Shown here: piece by piece, positions 13,310 through 55,316 of the stretch | Layout: every line of letters begins with the position of its first letter | Numbering within the stretch: position 1 is the first letter of the stretch | Assembly (NCBI GenBank): GCA_016584305.1 | Contig: JACEEZ010015195.1 | Coordinates: 241,001-305,000, forward strand | DNA from: Chionoecetes opilio | Lineage: Eukaryota > Arthropoda > Malacostraca > Decapoda > Majidae | Length of the DNA: 64,000 nt | Reading direction: 5' to 3' | Position numbers and translations under genes: made by a program | The notes under the pieces: model-generated | Database searches by the model: none | What the model was told of the DNA's origin: nothing | What the model saw: only the letters and a program-made list of their open reading frames with translations

Positions 13310-13629
13310 CAGTGCATTTATAAGCCAATCTTACTGGGCGCCATTCTTTGGATAGCCAGAAAGGTGAAGGCCTACCTGTTAAAATATAGTTTTTTGGATG
13401 CATCAACTTCACCCTTTTGTATGTTGTGTATAAATAAAGATCCTATGCAGTAATAAGAGTGCACTTCTGGATCTAACACACACAGATAAGATGAACCATT
13501 GTATCCAGGAAGGTGTTTATGAACCAATATCTTGTCGCCCAGTAGCTGAAAAGTGTTCTTACTGGGCGACAGTTTTCCATCACTGGGAGACATTTTGGTC
13601 GCCCAGTTACCATGTTATAAAATGCACTG
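13310..13629. mobile_element. hAT-type MITE with a 73-codon frame (family S)
   Basis: Ends CAGTGCATTT and, inverted, CAGTGCATTT. On the minus strand it carries a 73-codon frame at 13593-13375 starting MSPSDGKLSPSKN. Confidence 0.75.
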
Positions 13630-13689
13630 GGCAAGACAGACATCAACAGCCTCTTTAGATATTACAAGTGTGTTCATGGCAGCTCAAAC

Positions 13690-13971
13690 ACTCATTTCAG
13701 GCGAGGCAGATAAGCTAAGATACTTTGATCCTATCTAGACACTTTGCAAGTACCAAATACAGTAAAACCTCTCATATTGGACTAATTGGGCCAAGGAGTG
13801 GTCCGAGTAATGGGGGATAATATGGGGGATTGGAAGAAATAATATGAAAAAAAAAAAAAAAAAAAAAAAAAATAGGTTATTTTGCTAGGAAATTTGCCCT
13901 TTAAAAAAAAGAAAACCAAAAAAAAAAAAAAAAAAAAAATATAAATATAGCTAGGAATTTACGCCCCTAAG

Positions 13972-14011
<40 letters not shown>

Positions 14012-14215
14012 AGGTGTATATAATGCTAGGAAATTTCGACCCCTAAAAAAAAAAAAAAAAAAAAGGAGTGAAATAAAGTCAGCGATAATGAGGGTCCGAA
14101 TACTTGAGCTCACTGTACAAGGTTAATGACTATAACAAAAGGCCACCACGCCAGGACGAACTGGGTTGAATAGAGGCAAGCAATTATTATGCCAACTGAG
14201 CCACACAACATGACA
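13690..14215 (-). mobile_element. tRNA-like SINE interrupted by a pogo-type MITE
   Basis: The flanks (13690-13757 and 14118-14215) match the SINE at 37735-37912, including CTATCTAGACACTTTGCAAG on the left and CAAGGTTAATGACTATA on the right. The insertion sits at a TA. Confidence 0.55.
13758..14117. mobile_element. Pogo/Tigger-type MITE with TA duplication
   Basis: The ends are TACAGTAAAACCTCTCATAT and, inverted, TACAGTGAGCTCAAGTATTC, the style of pogo/Tigger elements. The interior holds four A-runs separated by near-copies of TTTTGCTAGGAAATTTGCCC. The empty site at about 37783 has a single TA. Confidence 0.75.
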
Positions 14216-14394
14216 CACAAGCACTACGTATACGAATGTTTCATGAGAGTAAAAGACTCATTTATATAGGAATCGATACACAATGTCCTATGGAATGTAT
14301 AGCTAGTGATGTAGTGTTGATATTACAACAGATTAGCTAAAAAACCATAATACGACAACACACAACACCAGCAAGACAGTACACGCCACTCCAC

Positions 14395-14730
14395 AAACAG
14401 AAGACAACAGATAAGAGACAAACGACAGAGACACAGACAGACACAGACCTTGAGACACACACAGACAACGACAACAGACAGAGACAGAAGGCAGAAGAGA
14501 GACAAACAGACAGAGAGACAGATAGAAAGAGACATAAGGACACAGACAGACCTTGAGACATACATACAGAGAAACAGACATACAGACAGACAGAGAGACA
14601 GACAGGCAGACAGAGAGACAAACAGACAGAGAGACAGATAGAAAGAGACATAAGGACACAGACATACATACAGACAGAGAAACAGACATACAGACAGAGA
14701 AACAGACACACAGACACACACACCAGTCCT
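14395..14730. repeat. CAGA microsatellite
   Basis: ACAGACAGAGAGACAGATAG-type words with a ~120-bp higher-order repeat. Confidence 0.85.
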
Positions 14731-14968
14731 GTTCTGCATCACGCACAAGACATTATCACCAGCCATAATGATAACAGTCAATATTTCCTGACACGAATCT
14801 TTTTATAAATCTGCTATTGACTAAACTTCAGAAGATGACAACAATAAATATATAGATTATTAAACCATTCATATATTAAGTCTCTATGTATACTGTTTTG
14901 TTCAATGAGGTGAAGAATGCGCCCCCTTGCTGCTTACTGCCTGGTATTTGATGCCAGGAGAAGGGAAG

Positions 14969-15414
14969 ACAGGTTGAAGTTCCCAGACTCGGCAACCTCG
15001 GGACCAGCGCCGAGCCGAGTAATGGAATTTTCCGACTTTTAGAACGTAGATATATTAAGGGGAAAAAACCCATGAAAATCACATGAAAAAAATTCCTGGA
15101 CGTTTGGGAGCCATAATACCCATAACAGACCTGTAGAAGTACACAAAATAACAGTGTACACAACTCTACAGTCACAACACCACTGAACAATAACAACAAA
15201 CAAATCGGCGGGAGAAACCAAGCGGCCTAGTGTGGTGGCACCCAGCGGCCTAGTGTGGTGGCACCCAGGGGCCCATAGTGTGGTGGCACCCAGCTGGCGG
15301 ACCCGGCACTACGCGCCGGGTTGGATTCTGCGCGTGTTTTGGTAAATCCGTAGTTTGAAAGCCGACTTGCTGGTTTGCGGTCTTGGGATGCCGAGTTTGG
15401 GAACTTCAACCTGT
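14969..15414. mobile_element. 446-bp TIR element inside family T
   Basis: The ends ACAGGTTGAAGTTCCCAGAC and, inverted, ACAGGTTGAAGTTCCCAAAC are a ~28-bp TIR. The interior has GCGGCCTAGTGTGGTGGCAC about three times. Family of transposase unknown. Confidence 0.7.
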
Positions 15415-15501
15415 ACTACGCTTCTTCCTAATTTCAGTTGCATTTTATCATAGTTAACCATAGTATCAGGTAAACATAGGGATAATTATAAGCACGAGAC
15501 C

Positions 15502-15712
15502 TTAACCCCTTGAGACCCAGAGCGTAATTTCCATTGTAATTTGGGTACCATTAGACAATTTTGAGTGACTATATACAATATTTTATAGCTATGACCTGTT
15601 TAGTATCCTTATCCACTAACTCATTTGGTATATTTAGTCACTTATCGTCATTTTATGGCTAACGACAGACCATTTTATATAGCCAAGGAAAGATCTGGGC
15701 GTGAAGGGTTAG
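15502..15712. mobile_element. TTAA-MITE (family R), nested in a family T element
   Basis: Left TTAA intact, right TTAG. The host motif GAGACCTTAAGATA of family T is split exactly at TTAA. Confidence 0.8.
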
Positions 15713-15876
15713 GATAACATGGAATTTTTGCCTCGTTACAATAAATAGATTCTAGTGTCTCTACTAATACTAGGCACCCATAACCTTGTATTTAAGTACA
15801 ATCACTGCAGTGGATGGCAGCCTGACTCCTCACTGGAATGTTTACGGTCGTCTGCATAAAAGTAATATATATGTAC

Positions 15877-16136
15877 TACCGTAGATAACACTAGAGTCGC
15901 CAGTCACTCGCCACTGCACTGATGTCCCCAGGCACAATGTATTACGAATTTTAGCATCACTACAGCCTTGTATGTGCCACTGAAGACATGTAGTGTGATG
16001 TACATAATATAAACTACTGTGTATCATATTCAGTGGCACATAAAAGTCTGTAGTGAGGCTATGATTCGTAATATATTGTGCCTGGTGACATTAGTGCAGT
16101 GGCGAGTGACTGGCGACTATAGTGTTATCTACGGTA
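15877..16136. mobile_element. Palindromic TA-MITE (family P)
   Basis: The foldback copy is full length; the centre is slightly changed (GTGTATCATATTCAGTGGCA), bounded by TA. Confidence 0.85.
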
Positions 16137-16286
16137 CAGGAACTAAGATTCAATTCAATACTGGAGGAGAGATCCATCAATAAAATGTACTATGTGAATA
16201 ACTAGGCAGTGTCAATATCAACCTGTTATATCCATCACCAAGAGATTATGTATACAGAACACCTCAGCCTATGAAACAACACAGCT

Positions 16287-16607
16287 CAGTGCATTTTTTA
16301 AGCAAGTCTTACTGGGCGCCATTCTTTGGATAGCCAGAAAGGTCAAGGCCTACCTGTTAAAATATAGTTTTTTGGACACATCAACTTCACCCTTTTGTAT
16401 GTTGTGTATAAATAAAGATCCTATGCAGTAATAAGAGTGCACTTCTGGATCTAACACACACAGATAAGATGAACCATTGTATCCAGGAAGGTGTTTATGA
16501 ACAAATATCTTGTCGCCCAGTAGCTGAAAATTGTTCTTACTGGGCGACAGTTTTCCATCACTGGGAGACATTTTGGTCGCCCAGTTAGCATGTTAAAAAA
16601 TGCACTG
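16287..16607. mobile_element. hAT-type MITE with a 73-codon frame (family S)
   Basis: TIRs of ~34 bp (CAGTGCATTTTTTAA ... ACTGGGCG) and the same frame at 16571-16353. It is ~95% like the copy at 13310 by eye. Confidence 0.8.
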
Positions 16608-16745
16608 TCAGTTTGCACGGCACTCATCCATCCAGCACTCTTCAGTCACTCCACTCTTGCACCTCTGAGAGCCCTTCCTCCCTCCAACAACTGACATATT
16701 GCACTCTGGTTAAGCCTCTAGCAACTTACATCTTGCATTGCATTG

Positions 16746-16955
16746 TTTACCCCTTGAGACCCAGAACGTAATTTCCATTGTTACTTGGCTACCATTAGAC
16801 GATTTTAGTGACTATAAGCAATATTTTATACCTATGACCTGTTTAGTATCCTTGTCCACTAACTCATTTGGTTTATTTTGTCACTTTTCGTAATTTATGG
16901 CTAACAACAGATGATTTTATATAGCAAAGGAAAGATCTGGGCGTGAAGGGGTTAA
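16746..16955. mobile_element. TTAA-MITE (family R)
   Basis: The right TTAA is intact and the left mutated to TTTA. It is the last element before the HID1 3' UTR on this side. Confidence 0.75.
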
Positions 16956-17128
16956 GTCCGACCCTTAACCCTACAGCCACTGGGCACAGCTGGCCTGGGA
17001 GGTGTGCGGGCGAGATGCATGCACCAAGGGAGACTCCTGTGCCGCAGCCAATCCCCCTTGAGGGAGTGACAGGGAACAGGCAGCAGCATAGACTAGACTT
17101 TACTTGATCATCCTCTTGTTCAATGCTC

Positions 17129-17263
17129 TCACACACACACACACAGACACACACACACACGCACACAGACACACACACACACACACACTGCTTTCTCCAA
17201 ACATGGTTCTCAGGATTCATAATTCCTGTACACAGTTAAGCTGCACTCTTGACGGGTGATGAG

Positions 17264-17341
<78 letters not shown>

Positions 17342-17362
17342 CACACACACACACACACACAC
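17129..17362. repeat. CA repeats in the HID1 3' UTR
   Basis: A (CA)n tract of ~95 bp (17264-17362) and a shorter one (17129-17190); in the HID1 transcript the first reads (UG)n starting 13 bases after the stop. Confidence 0.9.
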
Positions 17363-17374
17363 CTGGTTGGAGCC

Positions 17375-47914
<30,540 letters not shown>

Positions 47915-48359
47915 CACTAATCACTGGCACTCACTGGCACACCCGTGGCACTAAGGTAAACACACGGGAGATAGAACAGTGGCTTGTGTACGTGTGAGGC
48001 GCTGCACTGGCTTCTTCTTCTTCGTCTTGTGACCTTGCCTTGAGAGATTGTTTGGGTCGCTTGTTCTCCGGATCCGAGGTTTCGCGTGCATTGCCACCTC
48101 CACTTTTTCATCTCCACACGGTCGCCTCCACACTTTTTCCACCTCTAGTGTCACCTCCACACTTTTTTTTTTATTCCAATCATTTACCACCCTATATTTG
48201 AACTAGTTTTTCCCTATTTTCTATTTAAGTCTGTTTTTCCACCTCCACCTCCACACTTTTCACCTCCATGCTAATCACCTTCATTCCACACTTGTTTTCT
48301 TGTCTCGCATCGACACACACGGAAGACGGGTTATGTAAAGACGGCAAAATGGTCCTTAT

Positions 48360-48401
<42 letters not shown>

Positions 48402-48404
48402 CGG

Positions 48405-48722
48405 GAACTCCGTAGTGTAAGAGGAACTCCGTAGTGTAAGGGTTAGCACGCTCGGCTCACAACCGAGAAGTCCCGGGTTCGATCCCCGGGCGGAGCGAAG
48501 ACAGACGGGCGGTCTTCTTAAAACCCGAGCCCCTGTCCACCCAGCAGTGAATGGGTACCGGGTGTTAGCCGGGGGTTTGTGACCCGCCTCCCGGGGTGGT
48601 GGCTTCCCGGCCCCAACACTAAAGATGAATGAGAAAAATAAATGTTGATATGGAGACGGGGCCATACGAGCGTTGCTCTGGCCCTGTAAAATAAACTAGA
48701 TGAATACAACTAGATGAATACA
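48405..48722 (+). mobile_element. tRNA-headed SINE
   Basis: The head (48425-48496) folds as a tRNA: A-box TAGTGTAAGGGTTAGCA, anticodon arm CTCGG-CTCACAA-CCGAG (anticodon CAC, Val-like), B-box GGTTCGATCC, and acceptor ends CTCCG/CGGAG. A conserved body follows (CCTGTCCACCCAGCAGTGAA) and then the tail GGAGACGGGGCCATACGAG with (CTAGATGAATACAA) repeats. The tail resembles the LINE-A 3' end, as expected if LINE-A machinery mobilised it. A real tRNA gene is unlikely because the tRNA part continues into the body. Confidence 0.75.
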
Positions 48723-48727
48723 ACTAG

Positions 48728-49046
48728 ATTAATACACACACACACACACAACCTACGCATTACGCAACACACACACACACCACACACACCACACTATACG
48801 CAATTAACACACACACACACTATACGCAACGCCACACACACCACACACCACACACAACACACACACACACACAACACACACACACACACAGCACCACACC
48901 ACACACCCCGCAACGCAACACACACCACACTAACGCAAACACACACACAACGCAACCACACACACACACACACACACAACCACCACACCAACACACACAC
49001 ACACACCACACCACACTATACGCAATCAACACACACACATACGCAA

Positions 49047-49089
<43 letters not shown>

Positions 49090-49149
49090 ACACACACACA
49101 CACACTATACGCAATCAACACACACACATACGACAACCACACCACACAC

Positions 49150-49186
<37 letters not shown>

Positions 49187-49928
49187 CGCCAAAACACACA
49201 CGCACACCACGCACACACACACAACGCAACACACACAACGCAACGCAACACACACACACCACACACTGCAACCAACAGCAACACACAACCAACGCAACAC
49301 ACACACACACACACACACAACGCACACACACACACCACACCAACGCAACCACACGCACACAACCAACACACACACACACACGCAACCAACACACCACACA
49401 CACCAAGCAACACACACACAAACCAACGCAACGCACACAGCACACAACCTACGCATTACGCAACGCCACACACACCATACGCAACACACATCACACAACC
49501 TACGCAACGCACACGCACAACACACACATACGCAACACACCACAACAACCTACGCAACCACCACACACACCACCAACACAACACAACTGCAAAAACGACA
49601 AACCACACACACAACCTACGCATTACGCAACGCACACACACACAACACACACACACACACACACAAACCTACGCAACACACACACACCACAACACACACA
49701 CACACACTCAACGCAACACACACACACACACACAACCATACACAACCACACAACACACAACCAACACACACACACCACACAACCTACGCAAACACACAAC
49801 ACACACACACACCTACGCAACACACACACACACAACCTACGCAACACACACACACACACACACACACACAACCTACGCAACACACACACACACACACTAC
49901 GCAACACACACACACACACAACCTACGC

Positions 49929-49965
<37 letters not shown>

Positions 49966-49984
49966 CCTACCGCAACACACACAC
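48728..49984. repeat. CA-rich array with ACCTACGCAA spacers
   Basis: (CA)n is interrupted by CTATACGCAAT, ACCTACGCAAC and related words over 1.26 kb; gives a spurious 439-codon His/Thr frame. Confidence 0.92.
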
Positions 49985-49986
49985 AT

Positions 49987-50022
49987 ACAATGGAAATTAC
50001 GTTCTGGGTCTCAAGGGGTTAA
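49987..50022. mobile_element. TTAA-MITE (family R), terminal stub
   Basis: Only ~35 bp remain (TACGTTCTGGGTCTCAAGGG then GTTAA) at the edge of the CA array. Confidence 0.55.
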
Positions 50023-50035
50023 TCATAATATAGCT

Positions 50036-50170
50036 ACCATAATATTGGATCCCCATTTCCTTCACCTTCCCCCCATCCTCTTCCTCCTGCTCCTCCTCTT
50101 CCTCCTCCTGCCCCTCTTCCTCCTCCTCCTCCTCCTCTTCCTCCTCCTGCCCCCCCGCCCCCCCCTTGGC
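50036..50170. repeat. TCC microsatellite
   Basis: (TCC)n/(TCT)n, continued in type at 51240. Confidence 0.85.
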
Positions 50171-50298
50171 GGCTTCTTTGATAATGTTGGGCAAGATTAA
50201 AGCGATAACAATGATAATAACAGCGATAACAACCCTTCAAGTGGCTCCTTCCAGGCGATATCTCGGAGCTCATCCACTCATACGCATCCGCATTCGCC

Positions 50299-50560
50299 TA
50301 CCGCACATAACACTATAGTCGCCAGTCACTTGCCACTGCACTAATGTCGCCAGGCACATTATATGACGAATCATAGCATCACTACTGATTTGTATGTGCC
50401 ACTGAAGATGATACACAGTAGTTTATATTATGTACATCACACTACATGTCTTCAGTGGCACATCAAAGTCTGTAGTGATGCTAGAATTCGTAATATATTG
50501 TGCCTGGCGACATTAGTGCAGTGGCAAGTGACTGGCGACTACAGTGTTATCTATACGATA
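50299..50560. mobile_element. Palindromic TA-MITE (family P)
   Basis: The copy is full length with diverged termini (TACCGCACATAACAC and GTTATCTATACGATA), suggesting an older insertion. Its centre is flipped relative to most copies. Confidence 0.8.
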
Positions 50561-50565
50561 GGGTC

Positions 50566-50778
50566 TATTTTTTTTTAACAAGGCGAAAATTCCATTCTAT
50601 CATAAGGTCTCATGCTTAAAAGGATGCCTTTGTTTACCTGATAAAATGGTTTGATGAAATACAGCTGCAATGTAGAAGAAGCACGTAGTATTCCCTTCTC
50701 CTGGCATCAACTATCAGGCAGTACAGGCAGGCATATATAAGCAGCAAGGGGGCAGAACTTTTCACCTCGTTAAATATA
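50566..50778. mobile_element. ~210-bp MITE (family T), simple copy
   Basis: Inverted ends TTAACAAGGCGAAAATTCC and TTAACGAGGTGAAAAGTTC. The interior (CATGCTTAAAAGGATGCCTT ... CTTCTCCTGGCATC) is present once; other copies have it tandemly amplified. Confidence 0.75.
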
Positions 50779-50865
50779 ATAGACTGAATAGATAATGATA
50801 ATGAAATAGAAATCAGCCTCGGTATATATATAGTAAGAAAAATCTCAGGCTGAAGAGAATGACCA

Positions 50866-51018
<153 letters not shown>

Positions 51019-51049
51019 GTGGGAGAAAAATAATGATTGGAAAAGAAGA

Positions 51050-51117
51050 TATGGGTCTCGTGGCCTCTTGTAGCTTCCTTATGTCCTTATATTCTTATGT
51101 TCTTATGTTCTTATGTT
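51050..51117 (+). repeat. LINE-B 3' tail
   Basis: It reads GGGTCTCGTGGCCTCTTGTA, then GCTTCCTTATG and repeated TTCTTATG units. A GA array precedes it. Confidence 0.6.
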
Positions 51118-51239
51118 GAAGGAGTGGAAGGGAGGGAGAAAGGAAGGGAAGGGAGGCATATTCAAGTCTTTAGTTCTCAAGTGTTGCTACTCGAAATCTG
51201 ACGTCAATGATAATCATCCTTGGAATTGTCAGCTCGCAG

Positions 51240-51374
51240 CCTTCCTCATCCTGTTCCTCCTCCTCCTCTTCCTTCTCCTCCTGCTGCCGCTCTTCCTCCT
51301 CCTGCCCCTCTTCCTCCTCCTCCTCCTCCTCCTCCTTATCTTCCTCCTCCTCCTCTTCCTCCACCTCCTCCTCC

Positions 51375-51406
<32 letters not shown>

Positions 51407-51437
51407 ATCTTCCTCCTCCTCCTCTTCCTCCTCCACC

Positions 51438-51469
<32 letters not shown>

Positions 51470-51482
51470 CTCCTCCTCCTCT
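51240..51482. repeat. TCC microsatellite
   Basis: (TCC)n with TTCC steps, ending ~85 bp above the CRE of the candidate promoter. Confidence 0.92.
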
Positions 51483-51560
51483 CATAAACGCGACAGGTGC
51501 AAGTCAAGCGATAACGAATGATTTGCACCTGTCCTCTCATCTCTTTCCTCCTACTCCATT

Positions 51561-51625
51561 GTCTGCTGACGTCAGAGATCCATCAAACAGAGGCTATATA
51601 GGGCATCAGCGCACGTCAGCAGGAC
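51561..51625 (+). promoter_or_regulatory. CRE plus TATA core promoter (candidate)
   Basis: A perfect CRE, TGACGTCA, lies at 51567-51574 and a TATA box, CTATATAGG, at 51594-51602, 20 bp apart. Unlike its flanks this is non-repetitive DNA. Transcription would start near 51620-51630; several TCAG initiator-like words follow. It faces away from HID1, whose start codon is 3.65 kb off on the other strand. Confidence 0.55.
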
Positions 51626-51748
51626 ACACAGACACACACGCGCTGGTACAATCGACAGTGTCAGCCGCGAGTCAGCAATCAGTTGTCAGCTGTTCATAAG
51701 CTTAATTTTTGTGGTTGATTTTTACGAGATTCTTGAAATTCTTGCAAG
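51625..51748 (+). other. Candidate non-coding first exon (5' UTR)
   Basis: About 124 bp of non-repetitive DNA downstream of the TATA box ends at a good donor, GCAAG|GTAACG (GT at 51749). No ATG with a sensible frame is evident, so it would be 5' UTR. The start is set only by distance from the TATA box. The matching acceptor is proposed at 55027. Confidence 0.4.
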
Positions 51749-51782
51749 GTAACGCATCAATCTTATGTTTGTGATGGTATTT

Positions 51783-52410
51783 GGTGATTTGTGTGACTGT
51801 GTGACTGTGTGACTGTGTGACTGTGTGTTGGTGTGACTGTGTTGTGTGATTGTGTGACTGTGTGTTGGTGTGACTGTGTGTTGGTGTGACTGTGTGTGTG
51901 TGTTGGTGTGACTGTGTGTTGGTGTGACTGTGACTGTGTGTTGGTGTGTTGGTGTGACTGTGTGTTGGTGTGACTGTGACTGTGTGTTGGTGTGACTGTG
52001 ACTGTGTGTTGGTGTGTTGGTGTGACTGTGTGTTGGTGTGACTGTGTGACTGTGTGTGTTGGTGTGACTGTGTGACTGTGTGTTGTGTGTTGGTGTGACT
52101 GTGTGACTGTGTGTTGGTGTGACTGTGTTGGTGTGACTGTGTGTTGTGTGTTGTGTGACTGTGTATTGGTGTGACTGTGTGTTGGTGTGACTGTGTGTTG
52201 GTGTGACTGTGTGTGTTGTTGTGTGACTGTGTGACTGCGTGTTGGTCTGACTGTGTGTTTGTATGTTTGTGTGACTGTGTGACTGTGTTGGTGTGACTGT
52301 GTGTTGTGTGACTGTGTGTTGGTATGTTTGTGTGACTGTGTGACTGTGTTGGTGTGACTGTGTGTTGTGTGACTGTGTGTCTGTGCGACTGGGTGACTAT
52401 AGTGATGGTG
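51783..52410. repeat. GTGTGACT/GTGTTGGT array
   Basis: TGTGTGACTGTGTGTTGGTG words for ~630 bp, just inside the candidate intron. Confidence 0.92.
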
Positions 52411-52556
52411 TTGGTGTGAATGTGTACTGAACTAATATATATAAAATATTAAATATTAATAGTATACTAATAATAGATGATATAATAATAATAATAATAA
52501 TATAGTCTAATGTAATATAATACAATAATACAATAATAGTGATTACTGTAGATGCG

Positions 52557-54992
52557 TAATTATGATAGCAATAATAGCAGCAATAATAATGATAATACTG
52601 AAGATAGCGATGATGACAGCAATAATAGCAGCAATAATAATGATAATACTGAAGATAGCGATGATGATAGCAATAATAGCAGCAATAATAATGATAATAC
52701 TGAAGATAGCGATGATGATAGCAATAATAGCAGCAATAATAATGATAATACTGAAGATAGCGATGATGACAGTAATAATAGCAGCAATAATAATGATAAT
52801 ACTGAAGATAGCGATGATGATAGCAATAATAGCAGCAATAATAATGATAATACTGAAGATAGCTATGATGATAGCAATAATAGCAGCAATAATAATGATA
52901 ACACTGAAGATAGCGATGATAATACTAATAATAGCAGCAATAACAATGATAACACTGAAGATAGCAATGATAATAGCAATAATAGCAGCAATAATAATGA
53001 TAATACTGAAGATAGCGATGATAATAGCAATAATAGCAGCAATAATAATGATAATACTGAAGATAGCGATGATAATAGCAATAATAGCAGCAATAATAAT
53101 GATAACAATGAAGATAGCGATGATGATAGCAATAATAGCAGCAATAATAATGATAATACTGAAGATAGCGATGATAATAGCAATAATAGCAGCAATAACA
53201 ATGATAAATGAAGATAGCGATGATGTAGCATATATAGCAGCAATAATAATGATAATACTGAAGATAGCGATGATAATAGTAATAATAGCAGCAATAACAA
53301 TGATAACACTGAAGATAGCGATGATAATAGCAATAATAGCAGCAATAACAATGATAATACTGAAGATAGCGATGATGACAGTAATAATAGCGGCAATAAT
53401 AATGATAATACTGAAGATAGCGATGAGGATAGTAATAATAGCAGCAATAATAATGATAATACTGAAGATAGCGATGATGATAGAAATAATAGCAGCAATA
53501 ATAATGATAATACTGAAGATAGCGATGATGATAGCAATAATAGCAGCAATAATAATGATAATACTGAAGATAGCGATGATGATAGCAATAATAGCAGCAA
53601 TAATAATGATAATACTGAAGATAGCGATGATAATAGCAATAATAGCAGCAATAATAATGATAATACTGAAGATAGCGATGAGGATAGTATTAATAGCGGC
53701 AACAATAATGATAATACTGAAGATAGCGATGAGGATAGTATTGATAGCGGCAACAATAATGATAATACTGAAGATAGCGATGATGATAGCAATAATAGCA
53801 GCAATAATAATGATAATACTGAAGATAGCGATGATGATAGTAATAATAGCGGCAATAATAATGATAATACTGAAGATAGCGATGAGGATAGTAATAATAG
53901 CAGCAATAATAATGATAATACTGAAGATAGCGATGATGATAGTAATAATAGCGGCAATAACAATGATAATACTGAAGATAGCGATGATGACAGTAATAAT
54001 AGCAGCAATAATAATGATAATACTGAAGATAGCGATGATGATAGTAATAATAGCAGCAATAACAATGATAATACTGAAGATAGCGATGATGATAGTAATA
54101 ATAGCAGCAATAATAATGATAATACTGAAGATAGCGATGATGATAGCAATAATAGCAGCAATAATAATGATAATACTGAAGATAGCGATGATGATAGCAA
54201 TAATAGCAGCAATAATAATGATAATACTGAAGATAGCGATGATGATAGCAATAATAGCAGCAATAAAATGATAATACTGAAGATAGCGATGATGATAGAA
54301 TAATAGCAGCAATAATAATTTATAATACTGAAGATAGCGATGATATAGAATAATAGCGCAATAATAATGATAATACTGAAGATAGCGATGATGAAAATAA
54401 TAGCAGCAATAACAATGATAATATTGAAGATAGCGATGATGATAGTCAATAATATCAGCAATAACAATGATAATACTGAAGATAGCGATGATAATAGAAT
54501 AATAGCAGCAATAATAATGATAATCTGAAGATAGCGATGATGATAGCAATAATAGCAGCAATAACAATGATAAATACTGAAGATAGCGATGATGATAGCA
54601 ATAATAGCAGCAATAATAATGATAATACTGAAGATAGCGATGATGATAGTAATAAAAGCGGCAATAATAATGATAATACTGAAGATAGCGATGAGGATAG
54701 TATTAATAGCAGCAATAATAATGATAATACTGAAGATAGCGATGATGATAGCAATAATAGCAGCAATAATAATGATAATACTGAAGATAGCGATGATGAT
54801 AGTAATAATAGCGCAATAATAATGATAATACTGAAGATAGCGATGAGGATAGTAATAATAGCGGCAATAACAATGATAATACTGAAGATAGCGATGAGGA
54901 TAGTATTAATAGCGGCAATAACAATGATAATACTGAAGATAGCGATGAGGATAGTAATAATAGCGGCAATAATAATGATAATACTCAAGAAA
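52557..54992. repeat. 51-bp minisatellite, ~47 units
   Basis: Unit AATAATAGCAGCAATAATAA + TGATAATACTGAAGATAGCG + ATGATGATAGC. 51 bp is 17 codons, so several frames are open for hundreds of codons. Units at 54268-54560 have one-base gaps. Confidence 0.93.
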
Positions 54993-55037
54993 TAATAGTG
55001 TTCTTATGTCTCCCTGGCTTGTTGCAGAGACATAAGC

Positions 55038-55316
55038 ATGGGTGGCATATGGACAGCCGCGGGCGTGACACTCCTGGCTTTCATCACCGCCCTCTGCCTC
55101 CCTAGCCCCGCCCTCGCCGCCCACCCGAGGCTACAACACACACACGCCCACGAAACGACCAGCACCCAAAAAGATACCCGGGACCTGCTGTCAAGTCAAA
55201 ATTGCAAGATGCTTCTACGGCCCCAGTGTTACCCGCCGTGTTACCCGCCGTGTTACCCGCCGCGCTGGGTCCCAAGGGCGTGGAGCTCCGGCCGGGGCAG
55301 GTGCCGGAGGGACTAA
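55038..55316 (+). CDS. Small secreted-peptide-like protein, unidentified
   Basis: A pyrimidine-rich acceptor (CTTGTTGCAG|AGACAT, exon from 55028) is followed ten bases later by an ATG at 55038. The 92-residue frame opens with a textbook signal peptide: MGGIWTAAG, a hydrophobic core VTLLAFITALCL and cleavage after SPALA. The mature part is short, Thr/His-rich, then Cys/Pro-rich with three YPPC-type repeats (from a 12-bp repeat), ending at TGA 55316. All three forward frames are open across the second half, and the others also look protein-like: one reads KIPGTCCQVKIARCF, another ends in poly-Pro at 55384. A one-base error in the A-run at 55169-55173 would switch frames. I do not recognise the product. 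With the upstream CRE/TATA promoter it may be a neuropeptide or other secreted peptide; that is inference. Confidence 0.45.
   Translation: MGGIWTAAGVTLLAFITALCLPSPALAAHPRLQHTHAHETTSTQKDTRDLLSSQNCKMLLRPQCYPPCYPPCYPPRWVPRAWSSGRGRCRRD

Larger units (their letters stand above)
14907..15748. mobile_element. Family T MITE carrying two nested insertions
   Basis: Left part to 14968, middle 15415-15501 and right end 15713-15745 belong to family T; a 446-bp TIR element and a TTAA-MITE separate them. Confidence 0.7.

Noticed and set aside
48425..48496. Functional tRNA-Val(CAC) gene
   Set aside because: The tRNA-like fold continues directly into a SINE body and LINE-type tail, so it is the head of a SINE.
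48714..50033. 439-codon His/Thr/Asn frame
   Set aside because: Pure by-product of the CA-rich array; no signal, domain or sensible codon use.
52543..54567. Reading frames of 534-674 codons over the 51-bp array on both strands
   Set aside because: A 17-codon period keeps frames open automatically; composition is Ile/Leu/Ser or Asn/Asp/Ser low complexity with no start context, and the array lies in a likely intron.
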